Assembly (NCBI RefSeq): GCF_019800665.1
Contig: NZ_JAHVKO010000004.1
Location: forward strand, 124,001-188,000
DNA: 64,000 bases
Source: Microbulbifer agarilyticus
GTDB taxonomy: Bacteria > Pseudomonadota > Gammaproteobacteria > Pseudomonadales > Cellvibrionaceae
Direction of reading: 5' to 3'
Shown: positions 34,523 through 43,024 of the stretch, piece by piece
Layout: the number at the start of each line of letters is the position of its first letter
Numbering within the stretch: the stretch's first letter is position 1
Notes under the pieces: model-generated
The model's database searches: none
The model's input: only the letters and a program-made list of their open reading frames with translations
Told to the model about the DNA's origin: nothing
Translations under genes and position numbers: made by a program

Positions 34523-35017
34523 TTAGTTCAGCGGAATCAGCTGCGCTTTGGCTTCGTCAGTCAACTGGTGAACGGAAGCGATGGACAGGGTCTCAAGACC
34601 GGTAGCCGCAGTTACAGGAGCCAGGGAAACGTTGGCGGATTCCGGCAGCTTCCACATAGCGCCAGTGGCCGGGTCAACAATCAGCATACCGATCAGACCG
34701 CCGAACAGGATGTTACCGATGTACCAGCCGTCCATACCGGCGCTCAACTGGAAGCTCTGCTCTTCGAAACCGGCCATCTGGAACTTCACCACATAGCTCG
34801 CGGAGGAGAAGAAGCCGTCAGAGGCAGACAGGGTGATGGTGTCTGGAGTAACGCCGGTGTGAACATCGAAGCCAGCTTCATTCACAACAACAAAGTTGGC
34901 ACCCGCCGGGTTGCTGTTGATGGTTACAGGGTAATTACTGTCACTGAGGATGCTCGCACAACCAGATACCAGCCCGAGACCCGCAATTGCCGCCACTAAA
35001 GTAATTTTTTTGAACAT
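34523..35017 (-). CDS. uncharacterised lipoprotein with PEGA-like fold
   Basis: A 164-residue protein; GLGLVSGCASI is a lipobox. Residues 30-90 (YPVTINSNPAGANFVVVNEA, GVTPDTITLSA, YVVKFQMAGFEEQSF) follow the PEGA pattern of short surface beta-sandwich domains. A glycine-rich hydrophobic segment IGNILFGGLIGMLIVDPATG near residues 105-125 and a MWKLPESANVSL end match small lipoproteins widespread in gammaproteobacteria whose role is not known. It precedes the other lipoprotein gene by 42 bp and they are probably co-transcribed. Confidence 0.75.
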   Translation of the reverse strand: MFKKITLVAAIAGLGLVSGCASILSDSNYPVTINSNPAGANFVVVNEAGFDVHTGVTPDTITLSASDGFFSSASYVVKFQMAGFEEQSFQLSAGMDGWYIGNILFGGLIGMLIVDPATGAMWKLPESANVSLAPVTAATGLETLSIASVHQLTDEAKAQLIPLN

Positions 35018-35174
35018 GATGAAGCCTTAACAATATTGTTTTTGTATCGTTCGCTGGACGAATGCTCCGCCAGCGGTCGGCAAGGCTATCACGAAATCTG
35101 GTAAGTAGGTCCCAAATAGCTATTACATGTCATTACAGGCAAGTATTGCTCACATTTTAATCAAAACTTGTTTC

Positions 35175-36881
35175 TTACTCTTTAGCAAACAACTCGCCAA
35201 AAAAATCACCGCGATTCCAGTGCGGTTTCTGCGCGGAATCCGCCACCTTGCGCGCGATTGCATAATTGACTTCCGCAAACTGCTGCGCCGCAACGTAGTT
35301 GACCCCTGCATCCGCCTTGTCGCTGGGACTGTGATAGTGATTACGCAGGAACTGGATCTGCGCGCGCGCCCCGTCGACCTCGCCGTCGATAGGCTCGCGG
35401 CCGGTGATCAGGTAAATCGCCGGGATGCCCTGGCGTACGAAACTGTAATGGTCGCTGCGCACAAAGATGACCTGCTCGGGCATGGGGTCTGGGCTGAGCT
35501 TGAGACCTGTGTGGCGGGCCGCGCGGGCGGCGGTTTTACCCAGGCTCGAATGCTCGGCACCGAAGGCGATTACATCGCGGAACGGATACAGCAACATCGG
35601 CATGTCGAGGTTGATGTTGGCCACCATGGACTTGGGGGCAACCGGCGGGTGCTGGGCAAAGTAGTCGGAGCCGAGCAGACCCTCTTCTTCCGCAGTTACC
35701 GCCACAAACAGAATCGAACGTCTGGGCGCGCGGTCCGCGGCAGCAAACAGCCGTGCCACTTCCAACATCACGGCGATGCCGGCGGCATTATCCTGTGCGC
35801 CGTTGTTAATAAGCCCCGAGCCGGGCTCAATGCCAATGTGATCCAGGTGCGCAGAAAAGATGATGTACTCGTGTTTGAGCTTGGGGTCGCGCCCCGGCAG
35901 CAGTCCGACCACGTTCGGGCTGGAGATACGCTGGTGCTTGGCGCTGCTGGTGAGGGTGGCGGTATACGGCAGGGCAAATCCCTGCGGTACCAGGCCGTTC
36001 TCAATTTCGGTGAAGATGGTATCGAGACTGCGCGTGGCGCCCATAAATAATTGCTTGGCAGCCGGGATATCGAGCATGACGCCCGGTTGCAGGCGCTCGA
36101 TGCTGTTACCGGGCGTGCCGTCGGCACGCAGCCAGTCCCAGCGCGGGTCCTGCACATGCTTGGCAGAAGCGGCAAACGCGCGGCGCAGCTCGCGCATGGG
36201 CGTATTCAGGCTAATGGTGCCGACTGCTCCACGACGCGCGGCCGTCTGCTGTTTGGTGCGGTTGGAAGCGAAGTGGGCACCCACCTCATTCGGCAGGTAC
36301 TGGGGGCGACCAGAGAGGTATACGACTATTTTTCCCTGCACATCCAGCCCGGCATAGTCGTCGATGCCATAGGCGGGCGCATCGATACCGTAGCCAACAA
36401 ACATCAGGGCAGCGGTCGTCGCACTGTCCCGATGTGCCGTGGATGGGGAACCGAGAAAATCCGCCCCCAGGTCAAAGGTAATGTCACCTTCACGGCTATG
36501 TAGCACCAGTGTTGCCGCACCTTCCCCCCAAAGCGCTTTACGCAGGGGCACCTGCTGGAAGTAGTCATCACCGGTGATGGAAGTCAGCCCGAGCTTGGCA
36601 AATCGGTCTGCCACATAATCTGCTGCCTGCTGATAACCAGCAGAACCGGTTTCCCGCCCCCGCAGACGGTCGTCTGCCAGAAATTCCACATCCGCACGCA
36701 TGCTGTCCATGTCGGCACGGGGTGTCTCTGGCAGCGGCGCGAGACCGACGCAGGCACTCAGTAATCCTGTAAGCAGGAAGGAAACAAGCCATGCTACCGG
36801 GCGATATGGTTGCGGTACTTTTATAGAGTTTGCGCGGATCGCACTTTTGACGGTTGCGCGGATGGCACTGAAGCGGGACAT
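35175..36881 (-). CDS. M28-family metallopeptidase lipoprotein with PA domain
   Basis: A 568-residue protein. An unusually long basic head (33 residues) precedes the hydrophobic VAWLVSFLLTGLLSAC lipobox. A PA-type insertion lies at about 150-290. The M28 core then shows all dizinc ligands: FSAHLDHIG, GAQDNAAGIAVMLEVAR, AVTAEEEGLLGSDYF (Glu-Glu), NINLDMPML and FVRSDHYSFVRQGIPA. It is an aminopeptidase or carboxypeptidase acting in the periplasm on peptides. The gene follows the MBL-like gene by 87 bp. Substrate preference cannot be read from sequence. Confidence 0.92.
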   Translation of the reverse strand: MSRFSAIRATVKSAIRANSIKVPQPYRPVAWLVSFLLTGLLSACVGLAPLPETPRADMDSMRADVEFLADDRLRGRETGSAGYQQAADYVADRFAKLGLTSITGDDYFQQVPLRKALWGEGAATLVLHSREGDITFDLGADFLGSPSTAHRDSATTAALMFVGYGIDAPAYGIDDYAGLDVQGKIVVYLSGRPQYLPNEVGAHFASNRTKQQTAARRGAVGTISLNTPMRELRRAFAASAKHVQDPRWDWLRADGTPGNSIERLQPGVMLDIPAAKQLFMGATRSLDTIFTEIENGLVPQGFALPYTATLTSSAKHQRISSPNVVGLLPGRDPKLKHEYIIFSAHLDHIGIEPGSGLINNGAQDNAAGIAVMLEVARLFAAADRAPRRSILFVAVTAEEEGLLGSDYFAQHPPVAPKSMVANINLDMPMLLYPFRDVIAFGAEHSSLGKTAARAARHTGLKLSPDPMPEQVIFVRSDHYSFVRQGIPAIYLITGREPIDGEVDGARAQIQFLRNHYHSPSDKADAGVNYVAAQQFAEVNYAIARKVADSAQKPHWNRGDFFGELFAKE

Positions 36882-36968
36882 ACTGGGCTCATTCTAATGC
36901 TCGAATCGCCAACAGCTTATCACGACGCCGCACGCGACACCGGCGATTGCTCAACACAGGTTTTGCGA

Positions 36969-37718
36969 TCAATGCCGCGTATTGAGCGATGCGGAGAAAC
37001 GCGCGGATACGGCGCGCTCGGCGAGTTCGTGGGCACGGTCAGCACAGAAATCGCCGTGACCGGCAAGCATATGCTGAAACGGAAGATCGAGCAGTCGCGC
37101 AAAGTCGGTGGCGAGCCAGCGCTGAGAGTTTTCCCCTTCCGGGGTGGCACGGCGGCACCAGGCCGGCGATACCTGCATCCCTCGATGCATGCCGCTCAGG
37201 CGCAGCGCCCAGCGTCCGGCCCAGTTACAGGCCGTCCAGCTGCTCCAGTATTGCAGTGAGTCCCCGGTAAGCAGCAGCCCCCCGGAGTTGGGGACATACA
37301 GTGCCGCCTCCGGAATCTCGCTGTGGCTAAATTCAAATACCTGGCCATCCGGCACCGGACAGCGGCCACCCTCCTTCAGGAATTCGTCAGCAGCTGGGAC
37401 TGGGTAATAGTCGGAGTGGTGCTGTCGCCAGAAAAATACATTAAAGCGATCGCGATAGTAGAGATCATCGCAACCAAAGAAATATCCGAGACGCACCGCC
37501 TGGCGTACATTGCCGAGATCGCACAGGCGCTCTTCCTGCAAGCGGCCGAGACGTATCGGGTTGACCAGCAGCAAATCGTCACCGCTGCGCACGATGCCCA
37601 TATTGCGATTGACCAGCACTCCCGGTGCAACCCGGGCCTGGCCGCGCACCACAAAAAAATCCGGCAACAACTGGCGGATTGGGCCGTGGGGCAGTGGCGG
37701 CGGATAGGCGATATGCAT
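36969..37718 (-). CDS. MBL-fold-like hydrolase, uncharacterised
   Basis: I start at 37718 (MHIAYPPPLPHGPIRQLLPD); an ATG at 37769 adds 17 basic residues and cannot be excluded. The 249-residue protein has the outline of a metallo-beta-lactamase fold: LVNRNMGIVRSGDDLLLVNP as the first strands, SGGLLLTGDSLQYWSSW as a TGD-like segment, and QHMLAGHGDFC near the end as a GHG metal motif. The classical HxHxDH motif is missing; only CDDLYYRD lies in that region. So it may be a degenerate, non-hydrolytic or different-metal member. It lies between an ACT-domain gene and the M28 peptidase gene. Confidence 0.6.
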   Translation of the reverse strand: MHIAYPPPLPHGPIRQLLPDFFVVRGQARVAPGVLVNRNMGIVRSGDDLLLVNPIRLGRLQEERLCDLGNVRQAVRLGYFFGCDDLYYRDRFNVFFWRQHHSDYYPVPAADEFLKEGGRCPVPDGQVFEFSHSEIPEAALYVPNSGGLLLTGDSLQYWSSWTACNWAGRWALRLSGMHRGMQVSPAWCRRATPEGENSQRWLATDFARLLDLPFQHMLAGHGDFCADRAHELAERAVSARFSASLNTRH

Positions 37719-37827
37719 GGTCGGCAGCGCACTCCTCTTTAAAAATTTCTTAGGCGCGCTCCCTGCCATCGGCGAACCCCGCCCAGACCTACAAGTCTGG
37801 ACGGAGAATAGAAAAGGTCTCTACTTC

Positions 37828-38238
37828 CTAGGAGTACTGCAAACGGTTACTGATGCCATAGAGGATCTGCATCGCACGTGTGGCGTCGCGGGCACGTACC
37901 AGAATGTGCTCGTGATAGCGCGCAGAAACCACATTGGCCTGAATCCCGGCATCGGCGAGTTCACGCAAAATTGTGGCGGTGAGTCCGGGCGCTTCCACAC
38001 CGTCAACGAACTGCAGGGTAATCTGGCGGTAGTCGTCACTGACCGGTAACTGTCCCTGCTCGGCAAGGTGCTTTGGCAGTAACGCCGTAATACCTTCTCG
38101 CTCGCGAAAAATACACCGGCAATGCGCCAGGTGTTCCCTCAACTGGGGCTCATCCAGCACACACAAACCCAGTACTTCGCGATCGAGAATCGGGGTCAGC
38201 CGCAATAACAGCTGGTCGATTTTTACCTGTGCATTCAT
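37828..38238 (-). CDS. ACT-domain protein (DUF2241-like)
   Basis: A 136-residue soluble protein of two ACT-like halves. The first has LTPILDREVLGLCVLDEPQL and REGITALLPKHLAEQ. The second has YRQITLQFVDGVEAPGLTAT, ILRELADAGIQANVVSARYH, EHILVRARDA, which is the pattern of the ACT_3/DUF2241 group. ACT domains bind small ligands, often amino acids, but no ligand is known for this group to me. Its start overlaps the stop of the upstream exported-protein gene by 4 bp (ATGA), so the two are translationally coupled. Confidence 0.8.
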   Translation of the reverse strand: MNAQVKIDQLLLRLTPILDREVLGLCVLDEPQLREHLAHCRCIFREREGITALLPKHLAEQGQLPVSDDYRQITLQFVDGVEAPGLTATILRELADAGIQANVVSARYHEHILVRARDATRAMQILYGISNRLQYS

Positions 38239-39119
38239 CGGCGGTCTCTCCTGGATTTGTCTTTCACCCGCGCCTTGGCGGATTTACTTTTTGATGATGT
38301 TTTCTGGCCGGGAACTTTGCCCTTGGGCTCATCCACTGCCGGGCCAAAGTCTTCACCGGTAAATTCCGGCTCCCCTTCTACCGGGGTGGTATCGACCAGT
38401 TGTTCGTGTTCGCTCTGTTGTGCCTCCTGTTCCCAGCGGTCCAGCGCCAGGTCGATATCTTTTTCCACATCCATGCGCGGGAAAATCGGACAGGGAGCGT
38501 TTTTTTCCGGGTTGTGCCAGCCGGACAGGGGCGCGACGAAAACCACCAGGGATTTATGCAGGTAGTTGCGACCGATACTGGCTTCGGTCCAGGTGGTCTG
38601 CCAGGCAAACTTGCCTTTTACGGCGTAATCACTCTCGTAGGATTTGAGCGTGAGGAAATAGGGATAAACGCGACCGCCCCGGCACACAATACGGCGCTCG
38701 GTTTTGATATTGGCCATCTGGGTATGCGGATCGAAATACCAGCTTATGTCGTAGCCATAGGCAAATTGCATTTCATCGCCGTGACGATTGAACGCATAGG
38801 AGCGACCGGTGCCGTCTTTGTTCAGGCTCCACACGTGCTGCGCTTCGCCGTCGCGGGAAATCAACCAATTTCCCACCCACTGCTCGGCCTGCAAACGCGA
38901 CTCCACCTCCCAGCCGGGATACTGGCCCGGTTGCTCGCGGGTGGAATTCTGCGGTGATTGTTTAGGTTGCAGCTCCTTGGAAGGGCCAGGAGCGGAAGAA
39001 GAACCAGCTGCAGAATCTTGTGCCGAAACCACCGCTGTCGATGACAACAATACGACGCCCGCCGCGATCAGCGTGTGTCTGCTGGTGACCAGTAGCTTGT
39101 GAATAAAGCGTTGCTGCAT
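38235..39119 (-). CDS. exported protein of unknown function, paralogue of the next gene
   Basis: Start at 39119 (MQQRFIHKLLVTSRHTLIAA), with GGAG upstream and a signal peptide ending near VVSAQ; longer readings begin in a low-complexity arginine-rich stretch. The 294-residue protein has a Ser/Pro/Gln spacer, a globular beta domain (WVGNWLISRDGEAQHVWSLN, KDGTGRSYAFNRHGDEM, VCRGGRVYPYFLTL) with conserved tryptophans, and a charged C-terminal tail of about 90 residues rich in Glu then Lys/Arg (KSKSAKARVKDKSRRDRR). I recognise no family. The globular part is clearly related to the protein at 39292-39837. Confidence 0.7.
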   Translation of the reverse strand: MQQRFIHKLLVTSRHTLIAAGVVLLSSTAVVSAQDSAAGSSSAPGPSKELQPKQSPQNSTREQPGQYPGWEVESRLQAEQWVGNWLISRDGEAQHVWSLNKDGTGRSYAFNRHGDEMQFAYGYDISWYFDPHTQMANIKTERRIVCRGGRVYPYFLTLKSYESDYAVKGKFAWQTTWTEASIGRNYLHKSLVVFVAPLSGWHNPEKNAPCPIFPRMDVEKDIDLALDRWEQEAQQSEHEQLVDTTPVEGEPEFTGEDFGPAVDEPKGKVPGQKTSSKSKSAKARVKDKSRRDRR

Positions 39120-39291
39120 GACTGCCAGGCTCCGCTTGCGCTTTATTCTTCCCTGAGATGAATACCTGTCCCTATGGCCTGGGCCGCAAACTTCCTTTCC
39201 CGGCCGCAGGCTGGACGCCTTCTTTGCCAGCACGCTGGTCTGTACTTTGATCAGTACCACTTTGATCAGCACTGCCTTGTGCGCTCTGGCT

Positions 39292-39837
39292 TCAATTGCC
39301 GGCCGAGGCGGTCTGCGGGGTCTCTTTGCGATCGCGATCGTACAGGTTGGGACACTCGGCGCCATGATTAGGCGTTTCCCAATCGGCGAGACGGCGCTGG
39401 AAGGCCAGGATACCGCCGTTGTGCTGGCGCCAATGACGCCCGTCGATCACGTTGAAGTCTAGGGTGACCGCGCTCCAACCGGTAAATTGCGCGTACACCA
39501 TGCCGCTGTTGCAGTGCAGCGTGCCGCCGGTGCGGATACGCACCGTATCGCCGTTGATGCGCCAGGAAATCGCAAAACCATGGGTTAATTGACCGTCAGC
39601 ACGGAAGCCGTGTGCAAAGCCGGTGCCGTCGGCGTGGAGCTGCCAAACCAGCTGCTCATCCCCCTGCCCCACCACCAGCCAGTTGCCGACCCAGCTTTTG
39701 GCCGCAGCCTGGTTGCCGGTCTGCTCCTGTGCGGAGGCGAATGCGGGGAGAATCAGGAACACTGCAAAGGTCAGGGCATAGGATTGCAGCAGGGATACGA
39801 GAACGGGACGGAAGGACAACTGACGCAACAACTTCAT
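39292..39837 (-). CDS. exported protein of unknown function, short paralogue
   Basis: A 181-residue protein with a signal peptide (LLQSYALTFAVFLILPAFAS). The mature domain matches the preceding gene's core: KSWVGNWLVVGQGDEQLVWQ, HADGTGFAHGFRADGQL, LHCNSGMVYAQFTGW, and WETPNHGAECPNLYDRDRK against HNPEKNAPCPIFPRMDVEK. The WVGNWL...W.L..DGTG pattern resembles lipocalin-like domains that measure or report on a ligand, but this is only a fold impression. It lacks the charged tail. The pair lies in tandem on the minus strand, 172 bp apart. Confidence 0.7.
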   Translation of the reverse strand: MKLLRQLSFRPVLVSLLQSYALTFAVFLILPAFASAQEQTGNQAAAKSWVGNWLVVGQGDEQLVWQLHADGTGFAHGFRADGQLTHGFAISWRINGDTVRIRTGGTLHCNSGMVYAQFTGWSAVTLDFNVIDGRHWRQHNGGILAFQRRLADWETPNHGAECPNLYDRDRKETPQTASAGN

Positions 39838-40009
39838 GCGGCACTCTTCTCTGTTGGGTTCAACGACAGGCGGTTATTTGCACAACCTAATTAAAAGCCT
39901 AGTCGTAAATCTCAACAGTGGCAGCGAATGCGACAATTTTCTTTGTTTTCGCGTCAAACCAGCCTAAGAGGCTATATGGTCACCCACCAAAGGGATCGGC
40001 GTTGCTAAC

Positions 40010-41275
40010 CTACCTTATGCGCCGGCGACGCAAGCCAAGCCACAACAACAGCCCGAGCGCCAGCGCGGCAACAAACAGTATTCCCGCCCACACATAGATG
40101 ACGCTGCTGCTGGTGGGCTGCAATAACTCCCTGCCCTTCACCACACTGGCGAGTAAGCGCTGGAACTGCTCGATCACCTCATTGGCCGGTGCGCGCGCGA
40201 GAATGGCCTCGCGCAACGCCTGCCACTGTTGATCGAGCTGGGTTGCGAGCGCCGGATCGCGTTCGGCCAATTGCGCGCGCGCCGGCAGATAGCCGCTGCG
40301 CAGGGCCAGCATCAGTTTGTGGTAGGCACCTGCCGGGTCGCCACCGCGATAGGCAATCTGCGCCAGATAGATCAGGCCCGCGGCCCGGGCCAGCGGGTGC
40401 TGCAATGCGCGGGTCTGCTCCGGGTGGGCGCGCCACCACATCAGCGACGCGCGCGCCGGCTCGGGAAGCTCTGAAGGGCGCAACACCGCCATGCCCGGAA
40501 GGCCGACCAGTGCCGGGTACTGCTCGGCAAGTTTGCGTGATGGCGCCACCTGTGGCGCGCTGAAGCTGGCCACCTTGACCGCCAGCGCCCAACGCTGGCG
40601 ACTGCTGAGGTCACCGTCCACGGCCTCGTCGTGGGCATCGTTACGGGTAGGCTCCAGCACATTGTAAAAGTCGTACAGACTCAGGTTCACCATGCGCGCG
40701 GGATCATTCAGGGCCCGCTCCGGTTGCTCGGCAATACCGTCTTCGCCATGACACTGCTGGCAGCGGTCGCGATACAGAGCGTTGGCCTCACTCGCAGCGG
40801 GCAGGGGCTCGGCCGGGGAGCGGGGCAATTGATAGAGGGCGGCCAGGCGGTCTGCGGCTGTGTTGGCGCGGCGCCGCACCAGGTCCGCGGCGTCTTTGCC
40901 AGAAATTGCCGCTTGCAGCGACTGCAGCGTATTGAGCAGCTGGGCCCGCCCCGGCCTGTCGGGGAGCCCCGCCACCAGATCGGCGGCCAGTTCCGCGTTT
41001 TCGCGAGTCTGTCGATACAGTCCGCGATCCCGCACACTGCCCTCGGAGACCGCCTCCGGATAATCCACCGCGACAAATGACAGCAGGCTCACCGCGCGCG
41101 CCGCAATATCCACGGGTGTCTGCTGCTCGGGCAGCTGTTCTTCGATCGCCTGCTCCTCAGGAATCTGCGCCACGGCCAGCAGCCACCCACCCCAAAGGCT
41201 GAGCAGCAGAGCAATCGATACTGGCGGGGGCAAGTTGCGCATTCTGGCACTGGCGAAATTGGTGGCGGTACCCAT
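40010..41275 (-). CDS. membrane-anchored c-type haem protein, like the soluble part of FTR1 permeases
   Basis: A 421-residue protein with an N-terminal signal or anchor (VSIALLLSLWGGWLLAVAQI). One haem-binding motif CQQCH lies near residue 175 in LYRDRCQQCHGEDGIAE. A C-terminal membrane segment (VIYVWAGILFVAALALGLLL) is followed by RRRR, so the bulk is periplasmic. The sequence after the haem (MVNLSLYDFYNVLEP, then RWALAVKVASF) resembles the cytochrome-like periplasmic module fused to FTR1 iron permeases in proteobacteria, but no permease helices or REGLE motif follow. It may be a stand-alone iron or copper redox module. Last gene before the dsbA terminator. Confidence 0.6.
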   Translation of the reverse strand: MGTATNFASARMRNLPPPVSIALLLSLWGGWLLAVAQIPEEQAIEEQLPEQQTPVDIAARAVSLLSFVAVDYPEAVSEGSVRDRGLYRQTRENAELAADLVAGLPDRPGRAQLLNTLQSLQAAISGKDAADLVRRRANTAADRLAALYQLPRSPAEPLPAASEANALYRDRCQQCHGEDGIAEQPERALNDPARMVNLSLYDFYNVLEPTRNDAHDEAVDGDLSSRQRWALAVKVASFSAPQVAPSRKLAEQYPALVGLPGMAVLRPSELPEPARASLMWWRAHPEQTRALQHPLARAAGLIYLAQIAYRGGDPAGAYHKLMLALRSGYLPARAQLAERDPALATQLDQQWQALREAILARAPANEVIEQFQRLLASVVKGRELLQPTSSSVIYVWAGILFVAALALGLLLWLGLRRRRIR

Positions 41276-41314
41276 TGTTAGCCTAGCAGTGAGGCGGCGC
41301 AGGGATACTCAGGC

Positions 41315-41341
41315 ATAAAAAAACCCCGCGGTTGCGGGGTT
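41315..41341 (-). terminator. terminator of dsbA
   Basis: AACCCCGC (41322-41329), loop GGTT, GCGGGGTT (41334-41341); on the minus strand a T run follows. Confidence 0.93.
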
Positions 41342-41367
41342 GTGCGAGCGGTGCGAGTTGGGCGCGA

Positions 41368-42045
41368 TCAGCCCTTCTCGGCGCGCTCTTTTTCTACCAG
41401 GAAGTCCACCACGTCCAGCATGATTTGCTGACCGTTGGACTTGCCCTTGATACCCGGCAGCGAGGTGCTGATGCGGTATTTGCCGGCAACAACCATTTCC
41501 GGGGTGCCGGTCAGTTTGTAGGCACGCTGTTTCGCCTGGCCCTGCTTGACCTTGCTGTTGATCGCGAAGCCATTCATCAGCTTCACCGCTTTGGCGCCGT
41601 CGGCACCGGCATCGTTGAACAGCGCTTCGATAGCCGCATCATCGGCTTTCCAGTCGCGACCGTCGCGGGTAGCGAACATTTTGCGCTGCTGGGCGATGGC
41701 GGCGAAGATCGGGTCGTGCACCTTGTCCAGTACACCCATGGCGTCTGCGACGTAGAACATACGCGCGTGGATCTCCATCACCGGCTGCCAGATGGCCGGG
41801 ATCTTTTTCAGCGCCACATCGGCGGGCATGGTTTTCTGCCACTTTTTCAGCGGAGACTCAAAGTGGTAGCAGTGGCCACAGCCGTACCAGAAAAGCTCGG
41901 TCACTTCGATCTTGCTGTCGTCATCCTGGGCAACGGCCTGCGGCAGTACTTCGTAGTGCTGACCGGCCTTGAATTTGCCCGGGGCTTCCTGGGCGCAGGC
42001 TGCCAGGCTCAGCAGCATGGTAAAGAGTGCGACGACGGCTTTCAT
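41368..42045 (-). CDS. dsbA: thiol:disulfide interchange protein DsbA, apparently a lipoprotein
   Basis: A 225-residue thioredoxin-fold oxidase. The active site FWYGCGHCYHFE puts the cysteines at 56 and 59, with the cis-Pro loop in LTGTPEMVVAGKY near residue 190. It introduces disulfides into exported proteins, including cytochrome maturation partners. The N-terminus MKAVVALFTMLLSLAACAQE ends in LAAC, a full lipobox with Cys17, whereas classical DsbA is soluble in the periplasm. If processed by signal peptidase II it would be membrane-bound. The neighbours cytochrome c4 and EngB are the same as in pseudomonads, which supports the name. Confidence 0.93.
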   Translation of the reverse strand: MKAVVALFTMLLSLAACAQEAPGKFKAGQHYEVLPQAVAQDDDSKIEVTELFWYGCGHCYHFESPLKKWQKTMPADVALKKIPAIWQPVMEIHARMFYVADAMGVLDKVHDPIFAAIAQQRKMFATRDGRDWKADDAAIEALFNDAGADGAKAVKLMNGFAINSKVKQGQAKQRAYKLTGTPEMVVAGKYRISTSLPGIKGKSNGQQIMLDVVDFLVEKERAEKG

Positions 42046-42193
42046 AAAGGGTTACTCCAAAAATTTATTCTGTGTGCCTGCATCAGCATGGCCCCATTAT
42101 GCTCGGGCTCAGCTGACTCCTGGCTGAATATAGACCGCGGAAATTATTGAAGTTCCCGACGGTCGGTGCAAGCTGGGTTCGGCAGGCGGAAAC

Positions 42194-42220
42194 AAAAAGG
42201 CCGGTCAGTGACCGGCCTTT
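42194..42220 (-). terminator. terminator of the cytochrome c4 gene
   Basis: AAAGGCCGGTC (42196-42206), loop AGT, GACCGGCCTTT (42210-42220): an 11-bp perfect stem followed on the minus strand by Ts. Confidence 0.95.
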
Positions 42221-42238
42221 CTCGCAACTGCCTACCGA

Positions 42239-42889
42239 TTACTCGGTCAGGCCCGCTACGTAGTTCGCAACCGCCTTGATTTCGGCGTCGGACAGCTGGC
42301 GAGCCACGGTGCGCATGGTACGGGTATCACCGTCGTTGGCACGGGTGCCTTCACGGAAAGCCTTCAGCTGCTTCTCCACGTATTCTGCGTACTGGCCGGA
42401 CAGGCGCGGGTAAGCCGCGGGCGCGTTGCCCAGGCCGGTCGGTGAGTGACAACCCATGCACGCGGGGACACCGGTTTCGCTGTTGCCAGCGCGGTAGATC
42501 TCGCGACCCAGCGCCAGGCCGTCCACGTTATCGCCATTGTTCAGCATCACGGAGAAGGCGGTGGAACCGGAAATCTGGATGTTCTGCGACGCGTAGAAGG
42601 CGGCGATATCCTGCAGGTCCTGATCGGTCATGTTGTCGAGCTGGCCGGTCATTTCTGGAATGGACCGCGCACCGCTCTTCACGTCACGCAACTGCTTGAG
42701 CAGGTACTTGTCGCCGAGGCCGGCGATTTTCGGGAAGGTCGGTGCCGGGCTATTGCCGTCCGCACCGTGGCAGGCTACGCAGGCAGCGGCCTTGGTCTGC
42801 CCTGCACTGGCGTCACCGGCAGCGTGTCCCATCTGGGCAAAAGCGATCATCCCCAAAGCCAGAGCGGCCTTCTTTATAATGCTGTTCAT
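42239..42889 (-). CDS. dihaem cytochrome c4
   Basis: Start at 42889 ([20 protein letters not shown]) gives a signal peptide cut after GHA; the frame extends 18 codons further without sense. The 216-residue protein has two cytochrome c domains of the c4 type: [20 protein letters not shown] near residue 37 with an axial methionine in [10 protein letters not shown], and [20 protein letters not shown] near 142 with [13 protein letters not shown]. It carries electrons in the periplasm to terminal oxidases, here possibly the oxidase at 57168-61391. It stands alone between terminators, divergent from engB. Confidence 0.93.
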   Translation of the reverse strand: MNSIIKKAALALGMIAFAQMGHAAGDASAGQTKAAACVACHGADGNSPAPTFPKIAGLGDKYLLKQLRDVKSGARSIPEMTGQLDNMTDQDLQDIAAFYASQNIQISGSTAFSVMLNNGDNVDGLALGREIYRAGNSETGVPACMGCHSPTGLGNAPAAYPRLSGQYAEYVEKQLKAFREGTRANDGDTRTMRTVARQLSDAEIKAVANYVAGLTE

Positions 42890-43024
42890 ACGTCGTCCTG
42901 TTGCGCGCTGAAGTTTTGCACCCATCTTCGCTGCTGGCGGCACCCAAACGCCCTTAAACCATCAGCGACGATAAAACCGCGGCATTATATACTTGCGCGC
43001 CATCTGAGTGTACCGGGAAGTCCC

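Noticed and set aside
42446..43024. N-terminal extension of EngB
   Set aside because: It is antisense to cytochrome c4 and its residues look like random frame text; the normal EngB start is at 43025.
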